Origin: Parvibaculum lavamentivorans DS-1
GTDB lineage: Bacteria; Pseudomonadota; Alphaproteobacteria; Parvibaculales; Parvibaculaceae
Assembly: GCF_000017565.1 (NCBI RefSeq)
Contig: NC_009719.1
Span: forward strand, 3,393,001 to 3,457,000
DNA: 64,000 bases
Direction of reading: 5' to 3'
Positions 18,842-27,723 of this stretch are shown here, piece after piece. The position numbers and the translations under genes are program-made. Within the stretch, counting starts at the first letter, position 1; each line of letters begins with the position of its first letter. The notes beneath the pieces were generated by a model. It had not been told where the DNA came from. It did not search any database and saw nothing but the letters and a program-made list of their open reading frames with translations.

Positions 18842-21800
18842 TCATATGTCCTGGATCTCGACGATGCCGGGAACCGATTTTATCGCGCCTCGGAGCTGGG
18901 GGGTGACGCGGTAGCGGTCTTTCAGTTTGAGTTCGACCTCCCCTCCACCCTCGGTCATGAGGATGAGGGAGACGATGCCCTTGCCGCGTTCGGCGAGACG
19001 CGATTTCAGGGGCTCGATGGAGGACTTATCCTCGATGAAGATCTTGAGGCCGGCGCCGGTGTCCTTCACGACCTCGTCGACGCTGCGGAGCGACTGGGCG
19101 CGGAGTTTCACCTCCTCGCCGATGCGCTCGATCTCGACATTGAGGACGACGGCGCTGCCCGGCTCCATGAGCTGGCGGGACTGGGCGAGGACTTCGGAGA
19201 AGACGACGATCTCGAACTGGCCGGTCGGGTCCGACAGGGAGAGGAAGGCGAAGGGATTGCCCTTCTTGGATTTGCGCTCCTGCTTCGCGGTGACGGTGCC
19301 TGCGATCTTGGCCGCCGTCGAGGTCTTCCCGAGCAGCTCGGCATAGGTCACGACGCCCGCGCGCTGAAGGGCGGTCCGGTAATCATCCAGCGGGTGGCCG
19401 GAGAGATAGAAGCCGACGGCATTGAATTCCTCGGTGAGGCGGTCCATCGGCAGCCAGGGCTCGATAGCGGGGAGTGCCGGGTGAGCGGCGGCGACGCCGC
19501 TTTCCTCGCCGAAGAGGCCGACCTGTTTGCTCTCGCGCTCCTGCGCGGCGACGTTCGCGGTGCCCAGCAGGAGATCGGCGGCGGCGAGCACCTGGGCGCG
19601 GTTGGGGTTCAGCGCATCGAAGGCCCCTGCCCGCGCCAGATTTTCAAAGGTGCGCTTGTTGATAAGACGCGGATTGATGCGGCGCGCGAAATCGAAGAGG
19701 TCGCGGAAGGGGCCGCCCTCGCGGCGAACCTCCACGATGTGCTCCATGGCCTGAAGGCCGACATTCTTGATGGCGGCGAGCGCATAGAGGATTTCGCCGT
19801 CGGCGACGCCGAAGAGGCCTTCGGAGCGGTTTATGCAGGGACGGCGCACCTTCAGGCCGAGGCGCTCCGCCTCCTGCTTGAAGAGGCCGAGCTTGTCGGT
19901 GTTACCGAGATCGAGGCTCATGGAAGCGGCAAGGAACTCGACCGGGTGGTTCGCTTTCAGCCAGGCGGTCTGATAGGCGACGAGCGCATAGGCGGCGGCG
20001 TGGGACTTGTTGAAGCCGTAGCCCGCGAACTTGTCGACCAGTTCGAAGATGCTGGCGGCTTGCGCCTTGTCGATCTGCTTGGCGACGGCGCCGGTGACGA
20101 AACGCTCCTTTTGGGCCTCCATCTCGGCCTTGATCTTCTTGCCCATGGCGCGGCGAAGAAGATCGGCTTCGCCGAGCGAGTAACCGGAGAGGATCTGCGC
20201 GATCTGCATCACCTGCTCCTGATAGATGATGACGCCGTGCGTCTCCTTCAGGACGGGCTCAAGCAGCGGATGGAGGTAGTCCGGCTTTTCGGTTCCGTGC
20301 TTGCGCTTCACATAGGACGGGATGTTGTCCATCGGGCCGGGACGATAGAGCGCGACAAGGGCGATGATGTCCTCGAAACGGTCGGCCTCCAGCTTGCGCA
20401 GCACATCGCGCATGCCCGAGCTTTCAAGCTGGAACACACCGATCGTCTCGCCCCGGCCGAGCATGGCAAAGGTCTTTTCATCCGCCAACGGAAGATTGAG
20501 CAGGTCGATCTGGATGTCGCGGCGGGCGAGAAGCTTCACGGCGCGGTCCAGGACGGTGAGCGTTTTCAGGCCGAGAAAGTCGAACTTCACGAGGCCGGCG
20601 GGCTCGACCCATTTCATGTTGAACTGGGTGACCGGCATGTCGGAGCGCGGGTCGCGGTAGAGCGGCACCAGCTCATCGAGCGGACGGTCGCCGATGACGA
20701 CGCCGGCCGCATGGGTCGATGCGTGGCGATAGAGACCTTCGAGGCTCTGGCCGATTTCAAGAAGCTTCGCCACCGTCTCGTCGGCGCGCTGTTCTTCCTG
20801 AAGACGGGGCTCGCCCTTGATGGCTTCAGGCAGCGTGACCGGCGCGGCCGGATTGTTCGGCACCAGCTTGCAGAGACGGTCCACCTGTCCATAGGGCATT
20901 TGCAGCACGCGGCCGACATCGCGCAGCACGGCGCGGGCCTGCAGCTTTCCGAAGGTGATGATCTGAGCGACCTTGTCCTCGCCGTAGCGCGCCTGCACAT
21001 AGCGGATCACTTCGTCGCGGCGGTCCTGACAGAAGTCGATGTCGAAGTCGGGCATCGAGACGCGTTCGGGGTTCAGGAAGCGTTCGAAGAGGAGACCGAA
21101 GCGCAGCGGATCGAGGTCGGTGATGGTGAGCGCCCATGCGACGACGGAGCCCGCGCCCGAGCCACGGCCGGGGCCGACGGGAATGCCCTGCCCCTTCGCC
21201 CATTTGATGAAGTCGGCAACGATGAGGAAGTAGCCGGGGAAATCCATCTTGATGATGACGTCGAGCTCGAAGTTCAGGCGGGCGCGATACTCCTCTTCCG
21301 GCGCGACGGCTTCGAGCGTCGCGAGGCGCATGGTGAGCCCCTCCTCCGCCTGACGGCGCAGCTCGTCCGCCTCGCTGGTGCCGGCGGCGAATTTCGGCAG
21401 GATCGGATTGCGGGTCTGCGGACGATAGGCGCAGCGGCGCGCGATCTCGACGGTGTTTTCAATCGCTTCCGGCAGGTCGGCGAAGAGGGCCGCCATCTCG
21501 TCCTGCGACTTGAAGCGGTGCTGCGGCGTGAGGCGGCGGCGATCCGACTGCACGACATAGGCGCCGGCGGCGATGCAGATCAGTGCGTCATGCGCCTCGT
21601 ATTCGGATTCGCGCGTGAAATAGGGTTCGTTGGTGGCGACGAGCGGCAGCTCATGCTTGTAGGCGAGTTCTATCAGCGGGCCTTCCACGATTTGCTCGCG
21701 GGGAAGATCGTGGCGCTGAAGCTCGACATAGAGACGGTCGCCGAAGATGCGCTTGAGGCGCAGCAGAAGTTCCGCGGCGGCATCGGGCTGGCCCGCCTCT

Positions 21801-22261
21801 ATGAGGCGGTTGACGAGGCCGTCCGGTCCGCCGGTGAGGCAGATCAGGCCTTCCTGGAATTCCTCGACCTTTTCCATCGTGACATGGGCGGGCTCGGCGG
21901 CATCCGGCCCGAGAAAGGCGAGGCTCGACAGCTTCATCAGGTTTTCGTAGCCGCGCTCATCCTTGGCGAGGAGCGCGAGATTGCCGGAGGGCTCGCGCCG
22001 GATCGGACCGCGCGTCGGCTCGTCGGAGGTATCGAGAAGGACGGGGAGCGTGCAGCCGGTGATCGGCTGGATGCCTTCCTTCGCGAGTGTCTCCGAGAAC
22101 TCCAGCGCGCCGAAGAGATTGGCCGTGTCCGTGAGGGCGATGGCGGGCATGCCGTTCGCCTTGCAGAGCTTCGGGATGTCCTTGATGCGGATCGCGCCTT
22201 CCAGCAGCGAATAGGCCGAGTGAAGGCGGAGATGGATGAATTTGGGGGGCGAGTCGGACAT
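18842..22261 (-). CDS. dnaE: DNA polymerase III alpha subunit
   Basis: Replicative polymerase of 1139 residues. An N-terminal PHP domain begins FIHLRLHSAYSLLEGAI. The palm has GPGRGSGAGSVVAWAL and the catalytic aspartates in MPDFDIDFCQDRRDEVI. A helix-hairpin-helix region (FNKSHAAAYALVAYQTAWLK) and a C-terminal OB domain (SLSDPTGQFEIVVFSE) complete the DnaE1 architecture. The gene sits between lolD and rpsB, but an accessory insertion separates it from lolD. Its minus-strand coding throws a full-length open frame on the other strand, which is not a gene. Confidence 0.97.
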   Translation of the reverse strand: MSDSPPKFIHLRLHSAYSLLEGAIRIKDIPKLCKANGMPAIALTDTANLFGALEFSETLAKEGIQPITGCTLPVLLDTSDEPTRGPIRREPSGNLALLAKDERGYENLMKLSSLAFLGPDAAEPAHVTMEKVEEFQEGLICLTGGPDGLVNRLIEAGQPDAAAELLLRLKRIFGDRLYVELQRHDLPREQIVEGPLIELAYKHELPLVATNEPYFTRESEYEAHDALICIAAGAYVVQSDRRRLTPQHRFKSQDEMAALFADLPEAIENTVEIARRCAYRPQTRNPILPKFAAGTSEADELRRQAEEGLTMRLATLEAVAPEEEYRARLNFELDVIIKMDFPGYFLIVADFIKWAKGQGIPVGPGRGSGAGSVVAWALTITDLDPLRFGLLFERFLNPERVSMPDFDIDFCQDRRDEVIRYVQARYGEDKVAQIITFGKLQARAVLRDVGRVLQMPYGQVDRLCKLVPNNPAAPVTLPEAIKGEPRLQEEQRADETVAKLLEIGQSLEGLYRHASTHAAGVVIGDRPLDELVPLYRDPRSDMPVTQFNMKWVEPAGLVKFDFLGLKTLTVLDRAVKLLARRDIQIDLLNLPLADEKTFAMLGRGETIGVFQLESSGMRDVLRKLEADRFEDIIALVALYRPGPMDNIPSYVKRKHGTEKPDYLHPLLEPVLKETHGVIIYQEQVMQIAQILSGYSLGEADLLRRAMGKKIKAEMEAQKERFVTGAVAKQIDKAQAASIFELVDKFAGYGFNKSHAAAYALVAYQTAWLKANHPVEFLAASMSLDLGNTDKLGLFKQEAERLGLKVRRPCINRSEGLFGVADGEILYALAAIKNVGLQAMEHIVEVRREGGPFRDLFDFARRINPRLINKRTFENLARAGAFDALNPNRAQVLAAADLLLGTANVAAQERESKQVGLFGEESGVAAAHPALPAIEPWLPMDRLTEEFNAVGFYLSGHPLDDYRTALQRAGVVTYAELLGKTSTAAKIAGTVTAKQERKSKKGNPFAFLSLSDPTGQFEIVVFSEVLAQSRQLMEPGSAVVLNVEIERIGEEVKLRAQSLRSVDEVVKDTGAGLKIFIEDKSSIEPLKSRLAERGKGIVSLILMTEGGGEVELKLKDRYRVTPQLRGAIKSVPGIVEIQDI

Positions 22262-22541
22262 GGGGCATTTTCGGATGCCCTTGCTTCAGAGTCACGCGGC
22301 GGGTGGTCTAAAGCTGTGGACAACTCGTTCGGCTATGAGGACGCGGCGATGCCGCGCCCCTCCCCAAACCGCTTGCAGCTGTTTGCCCATCCCTCAGGGG
22401 AAGGGTGGGAAGGACCTTGTCACTTGCTCAGTGCTCCCACCCCGAAATTTGCGAGGGCAAATTTCATCCTTCAGGAGGATGGGAGAAAGCAGCGCCTCCT
22501 ATCCTTCATCCCTTCGGGCTATACTCTTCACCTTTCAGCCA
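22262..22541. other. Intergenic region upstream of dnaE with palindromic repeat
   Basis: The 280 bases between the DUF262 stop and the dnaE start hold a REP-like palindrome (listed separately) and presumably the dnaE promoter, which I could not define. No credible gene is seen. Confidence 0.4.
22444..22481. repeat. REP-like palindromic element, copy 1
   Basis: GAAATTTGC (22444-22452), loop GAGG, GCAAATTTC (22457-22465), then a second small stem CATCCT (22465-22470) / AGGATG (22476-22481). The first stem recurs at 33162-33183 with loop GAGA, again followed by a second stem ending GGTGGGA or ATGGGA. Two copies in intergenic DNA point to a genome-wide repeat family. Confidence 0.75.
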
Positions 22542-23714
22542 TCAAAGCGTGTCCAGAATCTCCAAGAATTTTTGCTCTCTCGTCGTGCGCCGCCCCGGAT
22601 GAGTCGTCTGCTTTGCAGCTGCACCCATGTACTCACTTAAAGCTTCCGCTACCGTTTGGCTTTTCGGGGGCTTTGCGCCCTCCTTGATGAGTTTGGAGAA
22701 AGCAAGGAGTTTGCGTCGGACATTTGGATAGTCCGGAGCCGCGCCGCCAGCATCCAGCAACTCCGAGGACAGCAGTGTTGTTACCATTGTATAGAAATGT
22801 GGTAGGTCGCGTGCCAGCCGGCTTTCACCAAGGGGCGTTTCGTCGTAGCTAACGTCCAAAAAGGCAAAGACGCGTTGAAGCTTTCTTTTTTCTGCCGCCG
22901 CCAGAGCGTGGCTATCGTCGCCTTTTTCTACCTTTATGAAGGTCTTCAGAATTTGATTCGGTTGACGATGTTTGCCTGTTCGGTTCATGAGTACCAACTC
23001 GAATAGACGCTCCCACATTCGGTCAACTTTCTGACTGGGGTCAGATGCTGCCTCTACTATCTGAAGCTTGTCTAGCACTCGCGAATAGGCTGTGTTTTTA
23101 GGCTTGAAGTACTTGTCTTGCTTGCGGATCTGCTCCTGGGCGACCAATTCGAACACGCTCGATAGAAGTTTGTTCTTCTTACCAATTGCTTTGACGATAT
23201 CGAATCTTTTTACCTTCTCACCCTGTTGGTTGATGTCGACAAACAGGTTGATAATCTCGTCGAGCGACGTTTCATCGTCGAGGTCAATTTCTATGGTCGG
23301 GATAGCGTACTCTCTGAAGTCACGCACGACTTCATCCGACAAATTCTTGAACATTGTCTTTTTGCCATCCACTTCAATCTGGAAGTGGATTTGAGAACGC
23401 TCTTTTTCAGAAAAGAAATAGTCTTTGACGCCAGCGACGTTCATATCCTTCCTGTTGGAACCGATGAACAGGATTAGGCTTTCTAGCCGCTGTTTTCCGT
23501 CAAGAATGTTGTATTCGAAGGTCGAACCAGCCGGCTCTTTATAAAGGAAAATGGCCGGTATAGGACGCCCAGCAACCATGTTTTCCAGCAGGCGCTTTCG
23601 ATGCTCCGGTTTCCAAACATGCCCGCGCTGAAACGGCGGGATTAGATTTATTTTCTTTCCGTTGAAGTAACCGATCAGCTGATCGAGCTTCATCTGCGAG
23701 TTAGTATAATGCAT
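22542..23714 (-). CDS. DUF262 (ParB/GmrSD-N-like) domain protein
   Basis: 390 residues from ATG 23714, which follows the G-rich GGGGGGGAAG. The N-terminal region has the DUF262 pattern: IPPFQRGHVWKPEHRKRLLE, then YNILDGKQRLESLILFIG, where DGxQR is the signature of the ParB/sulfiredoxin-like fold in GmrS-type proteins. No C-terminal DUF1524/HNH motif is evident; the protein ends with charged helices and RRTTREQKFLEILDTL. The gene is visibly more AT-rich than its neighbours and interrupts the lolD-dnaE linkage, suggesting transfer. DUF262 proteins often act in phage defence, but a role here is only inferred. The frame continues upstream to 23792 without support. Confidence 0.8.
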   Translation of the reverse strand: MHYTNSQMKLDQLIGYFNGKKINLIPPFQRGHVWKPEHRKRLLENMVAGRPIPAIFLYKEPAGSTFEYNILDGKQRLESLILFIGSNRKDMNVAGVKDYFFSEKERSQIHFQIEVDGKKTMFKNLSDEVVRDFREYAIPTIEIDLDDETSLDEIINLFVDINQQGEKVKRFDIVKAIGKKNKLLSSVFELVAQEQIRKQDKYFKPKNTAYSRVLDKLQIVEAASDPSQKVDRMWERLFELVLMNRTGKHRQPNQILKTFIKVEKGDDSHALAAAEKRKLQRVFAFLDVSYDETPLGESRLARDLPHFYTMVTTLLSSELLDAGGAAPDYPNVRRKLLAFSKLIKEGAKPPKSQTVAEALSEYMGAAAKQTTHPGRRTTREQKFLEILDTL

Positions 23715-23767
23715 CTTCCCCCCCCGGGTTGTGAGCCATTCTCCCCTTGTTCTCAATAGCACAAGAT

Positions 23768-23784
23768 TCTGACTCGGAGTCAGA
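23768..23784. promoter_or_regulatory. 17-bp perfect palindrome upstream of the DUF262 gene
   Basis: TCTGACTC (23768-23775), one central base, GAGTCAGA (23777-23784). It lies 54 bases upstream of the DUF262 start and just downstream of the small membrane protein gene. There is no T-run, so an operator is more likely than a terminator. A second inverted repeat, CTTGT (23746-23750) / ACAAG (23761-23765), lies beside it. Confidence 0.45.
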
Positions 23785-23812
23785 GCTCGCACTATTCTCC
23801 GTTGGCCCTGCT

Positions 23813-23947
23813 CTAGCCGATCAGGGTTTGGGCGATGACGGTCCAGGTGCTGACGACCCAGATGAAGGCGCCGACGGAGATGAGGGCCGCGACGTCCTTG
23901 AACCAGCCATCCGATGTGCCGCCCGCCTTGTTCCAGATACCGCGCAT
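23813..23947 (-). CDS. 44-residue single-span membrane protein
   Basis: A short frame with a strong ribosome binding site (GGAGGG, seven bases before ATG 23947). The product starts MRGIWNKAGGTSDGWFKD and continues with one hydrophobic helix of about 26 residues, VAALISVGAFIWVVSTWT onward, ending AQTLIG. Codons are the GC-rich type of the host, unlike the neighbouring DUF262 gene. It has no recognised family. The soluble N-terminus followed by a transmembrane helix, together with the good ribosome binding site, makes it a credible gene. Confidence 0.6.
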   Translation of the reverse strand: MRGIWNKAGGTSDGWFKDVAALISVGAFIWVVSTWTVIAQTLIG

Positions 23948-24100
23948 TTTGAAGCCCTCCAGTGGATGTTCATCAAATGTTCCGAACTGGAATGTTGCTC
24001 ATTTGTTCTCATCTGTCAAGCAGGCGTCATTGCGGCTAATCCTGCTTCTCATGGCCGCCGCCCGCGCTATTCTCCGGGCCCCGCAGCAAGAGTGTGCAGC

Positions 24101-24631
24101 ATGGCCAAGATATTTTTCGGAATGAACCAGTCGCTGGACGGCTATGTCGACCATATGGGCTTTGCGCCCGGCCCCCGGCTCTTCCGTCACTTCATCGAGC
24201 AGACGCGCGGGCTGACAGGGAGCCTTTATGGCCGCCAGCTCTATGAGATCATGCGGTACTGGGACGAGGAGCATCCTGAATGGGGAGCGCCGGAGCGCGA
24301 GTTCGCGGCGGCGTGGCGGAGCAACCCGAAATGGGTCGTGTCGCGCACGCTGAAATCCGTCGGGCCCAACGCCACGCTTGTCGCGGGCGAGCTCGCGGCA
24401 GCGATACGCAAGCTCAAAGCCGAGTTCGACGGGGAGATCGAAGTTGGCGGACCGGAGCTGGCGCGAAGCCTGACGGAGCTCGGCCTGATCGACGAGTACC
24501 GGATCTATCTCCATCCCGTGGTGCTGGGCAGCGGCACGCCCTTCTTTGCCGGTCCGCGGCCGCCGCTCCGCCTTGCCGCCAGCGACCCGATGGGCGAGGA
24601 CGTGATCCGGCTGACCTACGTTCCCGCCTAG
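24101..24631 (+). CDS. RibD C-terminal/dihydrofolate reductase-like protein
   Basis: 176 residues in the DHFR-like fold used by RibD_C family reductases. MAKIFFGMNQSLDGYVDHMG matches the typical start (S-L-D-G-Y/F). LYGRQLYEIMRYWDEE, WVVSRTLKSVGPNATLV and EIEVGGPELARSLTELGLID continue the pattern, and the C-terminus has the family's YLHPVVLGSGTPFFAG. Such proteins probably bind NADPH, but the substrate is unknown and neither folate nor riboflavin genes are nearby. ATG 24101 fits the conserved N-terminus; the frame runs open further upstream without homology. Confidence 0.85.
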   Translation: MAKIFFGMNQSLDGYVDHMGFAPGPRLFRHFIEQTRGLTGSLYGRQLYEIMRYWDEEHPEWGAPEREFAAAWRSNPKWVVSRTLKSVGPNATLVAGELAAAIRKLKAEFDGEIEVGGPELARSLTELGLIDEYRIYLHPVVLGSGTPFFAGPRPPLRLAASDPMGEDVIRLTYVPA

Positions 24632-24710
24632 GCGCTCTCAGTAGCGGGCGAAGGTCTCGCGGGTGCCTGTGACGCCGTGGGTGGGGCGCCCCCTCACCCT
24701 TCCCACCTAT

Positions 24711-24762
24711 GCGGCTTCGCCGCTTCGGCGGGCCCCTTCCCTCTCCCCGAGGGGAGAGGGAG
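24711..24762. repeat. Intergenic palindromic repeat (CCCTCTCCCC type)
   Basis: GCGG/CCGC (24711-24723) and a 10-bp stem CCCTCTCCCC (24739-24748) / GGGGAGAGGG (24751-24760) lie between the reductase and AHSA1 genes. Similar GC-rich intergenic palindromes are common in alphaproteobacteria. It could also act as a transcription end for the upstream gene. Confidence 0.55.
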
Positions 24763-24796
24763 CCGTGACTTGACCGCGGCGCGAACGGGCGGCACA

Positions 24797-24814
24797 CTTA
24801 ACCTCTTAGTTAAG
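24797..24814. promoter_or_regulatory. Operator-like inverted repeat before the AHSA1 gene
   Basis: CTTAAC (24797-24802), six bases, GTTAAG (24809-24814), 27 bases upstream of the start codon. AHSA1/SRPBCC genes are often controlled by a linked ArsR-type repressor binding TTAAC-type palindromes. No arsR-like gene is adjacent here, so the regulator would act from elsewhere. Confidence 0.4.
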
Positions 24815-24841
24815 CTTCCCGTAACCAGTGCGAGCGATGTC

Positions 24842-25312
24842 ATGACCGCTTCCCCCCAAGAGCAGCCTTCTGCCGGCGCGGAGACAGGTTCCAAGCCGAG
24901 CCTGATGATGCGGCGGAAGTTCAATGCGCCGCGCGACAAGGTCTATGCGGCGTGGACGGACCCGGCGCAGCTGATGCAGTGGTTCGGGCCGGAGAATGTG
25001 ACCATGGCGGAGGCCACCTGCGATGTGCGCGTGGGCGGGCATTTCCATGTCGTGATGATCGAGGACAATGGCGAGCGGCACGAGGTGAACGGCGTCTACA
25101 AGGAAGTGGTGCCAGGGGAGAAGCTCGTCTTCTCATGGGCCTGGTACACGACGCCGGACCGGGAATCCCAGGTGACGGTGCGCTTCAAGGATGAGGGCGA
25201 GGCGACAATGCTGACGCTGATCCATGAGCAGCTTTTCGACGAGGCGGCGAAGGCCGGCCATACGCATGGCTGGACAGGCTCGCTCGAGAAGCTGGAAGCG
25301 TTTCTGGGATAA
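24842..25312 (+). CDS. SRPBCC-superfamily protein (AHSA1-like, START/Bet v1 fold)
   Basis: 156 residues with the AHSA1 pattern: MMRRKFNAPRDKVYAAWTDP, QLMQWFGPENVTMAEATCDV, RVGGHFHVVMIEDNGERHEV, GVYKEVVPGEKLVFSWAW, and the closing HTHGWTGSLEKLEAFL. The fold forms a hydrophobic cavity; the ligand is unknown. These proteins often accompany ArsR regulators. ATG 24842 gives about 20 extra residues before the domain, with no obvious strong ribosome binding site. It is the last plus-strand gene before the minus-strand lol block. Confidence 0.85.
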   Translation: MTASPQEQPSAGAETGSKPSLMMRRKFNAPRDKVYAAWTDPAQLMQWFGPENVTMAEATCDVRVGGHFHVVMIEDNGERHEVNGVYKEVVPGEKLVFSWAWYTTPDRESQVTVRFKDEGEATMLTLIHEQLFDEAAKAGHTHGWTGSLEKLEAFLG

Positions 25313-25379
25313 GGCGGGCGCAACGCAGCAGCGAACCGCCGCGAAAGCGGCGGCCTTGCATCCGCGCACGGCGCTTTGG

Positions 25380-25604
25380 CTAGGCGCGCCTTGCCTTCAG
25401 CCGGGCGTTGCGCGCCGCGCTGGCGGACACGTCCCGCGCCGTCCGTCCCGCAGGGGCGAAGAACAGCGCATAGACGACCAGCATGAACGCCACGCCCATC
25501 CAGGCCAGGACACCCGGGCCCCAATCCGCCGTCAGGAACGGCGACAGGCTTTCCGACACGTTCACATAGGACTCGCGCAGATCGCCGGCGACAAGTTGTT
25601 GCAT
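25380..25604 (-). CDS. Small membrane protein of unknown function (74 aa)
   Basis: From ATG 25604 the product reads MQQLVAGDLRESYVNVSESL, then a transmembrane segment within GPGVLAWMGVAFMLVVYAL, and a basic alanine/arginine-rich cytoplasmic tail (ARNARLKARRA). A G-rich stretch lies immediately upstream of the ATG. The frame continues to 25637. It is not recognised. It is convergent with the AHSA1 gene and sits just downstream of lolD. Confidence 0.5.
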   Translation of the reverse strand: MQQLVAGDLRESYVNVSESLSPFLTADWGPGVLAWMGVAFMLVVYALFFAPAGRTARDVSASAARNARLKARRA

Positions 25605-25696
25605 CTCCCCCCTCAAGGATCTGCCCTCCCTCTCCATGTCTCCCTGAGAGAAGCCTAGGACGGATTCGCGCTATGCCAAAGCGATTTGAGGGGGTG

Positions 25697-26425
25697 TCAG
25701 AGGCTCTGATAGGCGGCCGCTATGTCGGTGCCTTCGTGGAGGGTGCCATCATGGAGGAGGACGACGCGGTCCATATGGCCGGCGAGGTCGAGATTGTGGG
25801 TGGCGACGAGGGCGGCGACGCCTTCCGAGCGGCAGATATTCAGCAATTCGCCGAAGACCATGCGCGAGGTTTTCGGATCCAGGTTGCCGGTCGGCTCGTC
25901 GGCGAGGAGGAGACGCGGACGGTTGGCGAGCGCGCGGGCGATGGCGACGCGCTGCTGCTCGCCGCCGGACAGCTCCGCCGGGCGGTGCATCGCACGGTCG
26001 GCGAGACCCATACGGCCGAGGAGGTCCATCGCGAATTCACGCGCGGCGCGTTTCGGCACGCCTGCGATCATCTGCGGCAGGATCACGTTTTCGACGGCGG
26101 AGAATTCGGGCAGGAGATTGTGGAACTGGTAGACGAAGCCGACCTGGCTGCGGCGCATGGCGGTGCGCCGCGCATCCGACAGGGCGACGCCGTTGACGCC
26201 GCCGACCCAGACCTCGCCATCGTTCGGCGCCTCGAGCAGGCCCGCGATGTGGAGGAGCGAGGATTTGCCGGAACCGGAGGGACCGACCAGCGCGACGATC
26301 TGGCCTTCATAGATGTCGAGATCGGCGCCGGCGAAAATATGCAGCGCCTCCTCGCCCTGGCGATAGGTGCGTGTGATGCCGCGAAGGGCGAGGACGGGAT
26401 CGCCGCTCATGATGCGCTCATTCAT
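25697..26425 (-). CDS. lolD: Lipoprotein-releasing ABC transporter ATPase LolD
   Basis: ATPase of the Lol system that extracts lipoproteins from the inner membrane; 242 residues. Walker A is [12 protein letters not shown], the ABC signature [17 protein letters not shown], and Walker [14 protein letters not shown]. The Q-loop region [17 protein letters not shown] is typical of LolD/MacB-class ATPases. It overlaps the end of the permease gene by eight bases, so the two are translated together. Confidence 0.94.
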   Translation of the reverse strand: MNERIMSGDPVLALRGITRTYRQGEEALHIFAGADLDIYEGQIVALVGPSGSGKSSLLHIAGLLEAPNDGEVWVGGVNGVALSDARRTAMRRSQVGFVYQFHNLLPEFSAVENVILPQMIAGVPKRAAREFAMDLLGRMGLADRAMHRPAELSGGEQQRVAIARALANRPRLLLADEPTGNLDPKTSRMVFGELLNICRSEGVAALVATHNLDLAGHMDRVVLLHDGTLHEGTDIAAAYQSL

Positions 26426-27701
26426 AACGGAGCGCCTCTACCGGATCGAGCGAGGCGGCGCGCCAGGCGGGATAAAGCGTGGCGGCGAAGGACAGGAAGA
26501 GCGCCATGGCGACGACCGCGCCGACCTCGCCGGGATCGACCTCGGCCGGCATGTGGGTGAGGAAATAGACTTCCGGCGAGAAGAGCTCGGTGCCGGAAAG
26601 ATCCGAGAGGAATTTGCGCAGCGTTTCGATGTTGAGGCAGAAGGCAAGGCCGAGCAGGAAGCCCGCCAGCGTGCCCGCGCAGCCGATCGAGGCGCCGGAG
26701 ATGAAGAAGGCCCGCATGACGGCGCCGCGCGTGGCGCCCATGGTGCGCAGGACGGCGATGTCCCTGCCCTTGTCCTTCACGAGCATGATGAGGCCGGAGA
26801 TGATGTTGAGGGCTGCGACGATGAGGATGAGCGTGAGGATGAGGAACATCACGTTGCGCTCGACCTGGAGCGCGCTGAAGAAGCTCTGGTTCATCTGCTG
26901 CCAGGTGAGGACGTTGCAACAGGGGCCCGCCGCCTCCATGACCGGGCGAATGAAATCATTCACCTTGTCGGGGTTCTGGAAGCGAAGCTCGAGGGCGCTG
27001 ACGCCTTCATAGGTGCGGAAGAAACCGCGCGCCTCGTCGAGCGGCATGAAGACGAAGCTCGCGTCATATTCCGACATGCCGATTTCGAAGATGGCGCGGA
27101 TCGGGAAGGAGGCGACGCGGGGGGCGGTGCCGAAGGGCGTGATGGCGCCGCGCGGCGAGAGGAGCGTGATGCTGTCGCCGACGGTGAGGCCCATGTTCTG
27201 CGCGAGACGCGAACCGATGGCGACGCCGCCCTCGTCGAAGCCGTCCAGCGAGCCGACTGTTATGTTATCGGCGACGACGGAGAGGCTCTTCAGGTCCTGC
27301 TCGCGCAGGCCGCGGACAAGCGCGCCGCTGGCATTTTGCGGGCTCTGCACCATGACCTGGCCATCGACCAGCGGCATGACGCTGACGACGCCGGGGACGG
27401 AGCGGATGCGCTCTGCGATGGCGTCGTAGTCGGCGATGCTGGCGCCGACGCCGCGCACGAACATGTGGCCGTTGAGACCGAGGATGCGGGAGAGAAGTTC
27501 GGTGCGGAAACCGTTCATCACCGACATGACGATGATGAGGACGGCGACGCCGAGCATGATGCCCGCGAAGGAGAAGCCGGCGATGACGGAGATGAAGCCC
27601 TCGCGGCGGCGGGCGCGGAGATAGCGCATCGCGAGCAGCCATTCGAAGGCGCCGAAGGGGCGGCTGCTGCCGGCGCGGGCTCTGCTTGTCGTGTCCGTCA
27701 T
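26418..27701 (-). CDS. lolC: Lipoprotein-releasing ABC transporter permease, LolC/E family
   Basis: 427 residues with one N-terminal membrane helix ([20 protein letters not shown]), a large periplasmic domain (about residues 60-290) and three C-terminal helices including [20 protein letters not shown], followed by [20 protein letters not shown]. The FtsX-like C-terminal pattern is the family mark. Only one LolC/E-type gene accompanies lolD here, unlike the E. coli lolCDE operon, so the transporter may be LolF-like with two identical permeases, or a partner lies elsewhere. Confidence 0.92.
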   Translation of the reverse strand: MTDTTSRARAGSSRPFGAFEWLLAMRYLRARRREGFISVIAGFSFAGIMLGVAVLIIVMSVMNGFRTELLSRILGLNGHMFVRGVGASIADYDAIAERIRSVPGVVSVMPLVDGQVMVQSPQNASGALVRGLREQDLKSLSVVADNITVGSLDGFDEGGVAIGSRLAQNMGLTVGDSITLLSPRGAITPFGTAPRVASFPIRAIFEIGMSEYDASFVFMPLDEARGFFRTYEGVSALELRFQNPDKVNDFIRPVMEAAGPCCNVLTWQQMNQSFFSALQVERNVMFLILTLILIVAALNIISGLIMLVKDKGRDIAVLRTMGATRGAVMRAFFISGASIGCAGTLAGFLLGLAFCLNIETLRKFLSDLSGTELFSPEVYFLTHMPAEVDPGEVGAVVAMALFLSFAATLYPAWRAASLDPVEALRYE

Positions 27702-27723
27702 GTGCCGTCCTTGTTGGCGGGGG

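Noticed and set aside
18740-22687. A 1315-codon open frame on the plus strand opposite dnaE
   Set aside because: It mirrors dnaE codon for codon. GC-rich coding bias removes stops from the opposite strand; the translated sequence has no recognisable domain, and dnaE motifs are unmistakable on the minus strand.
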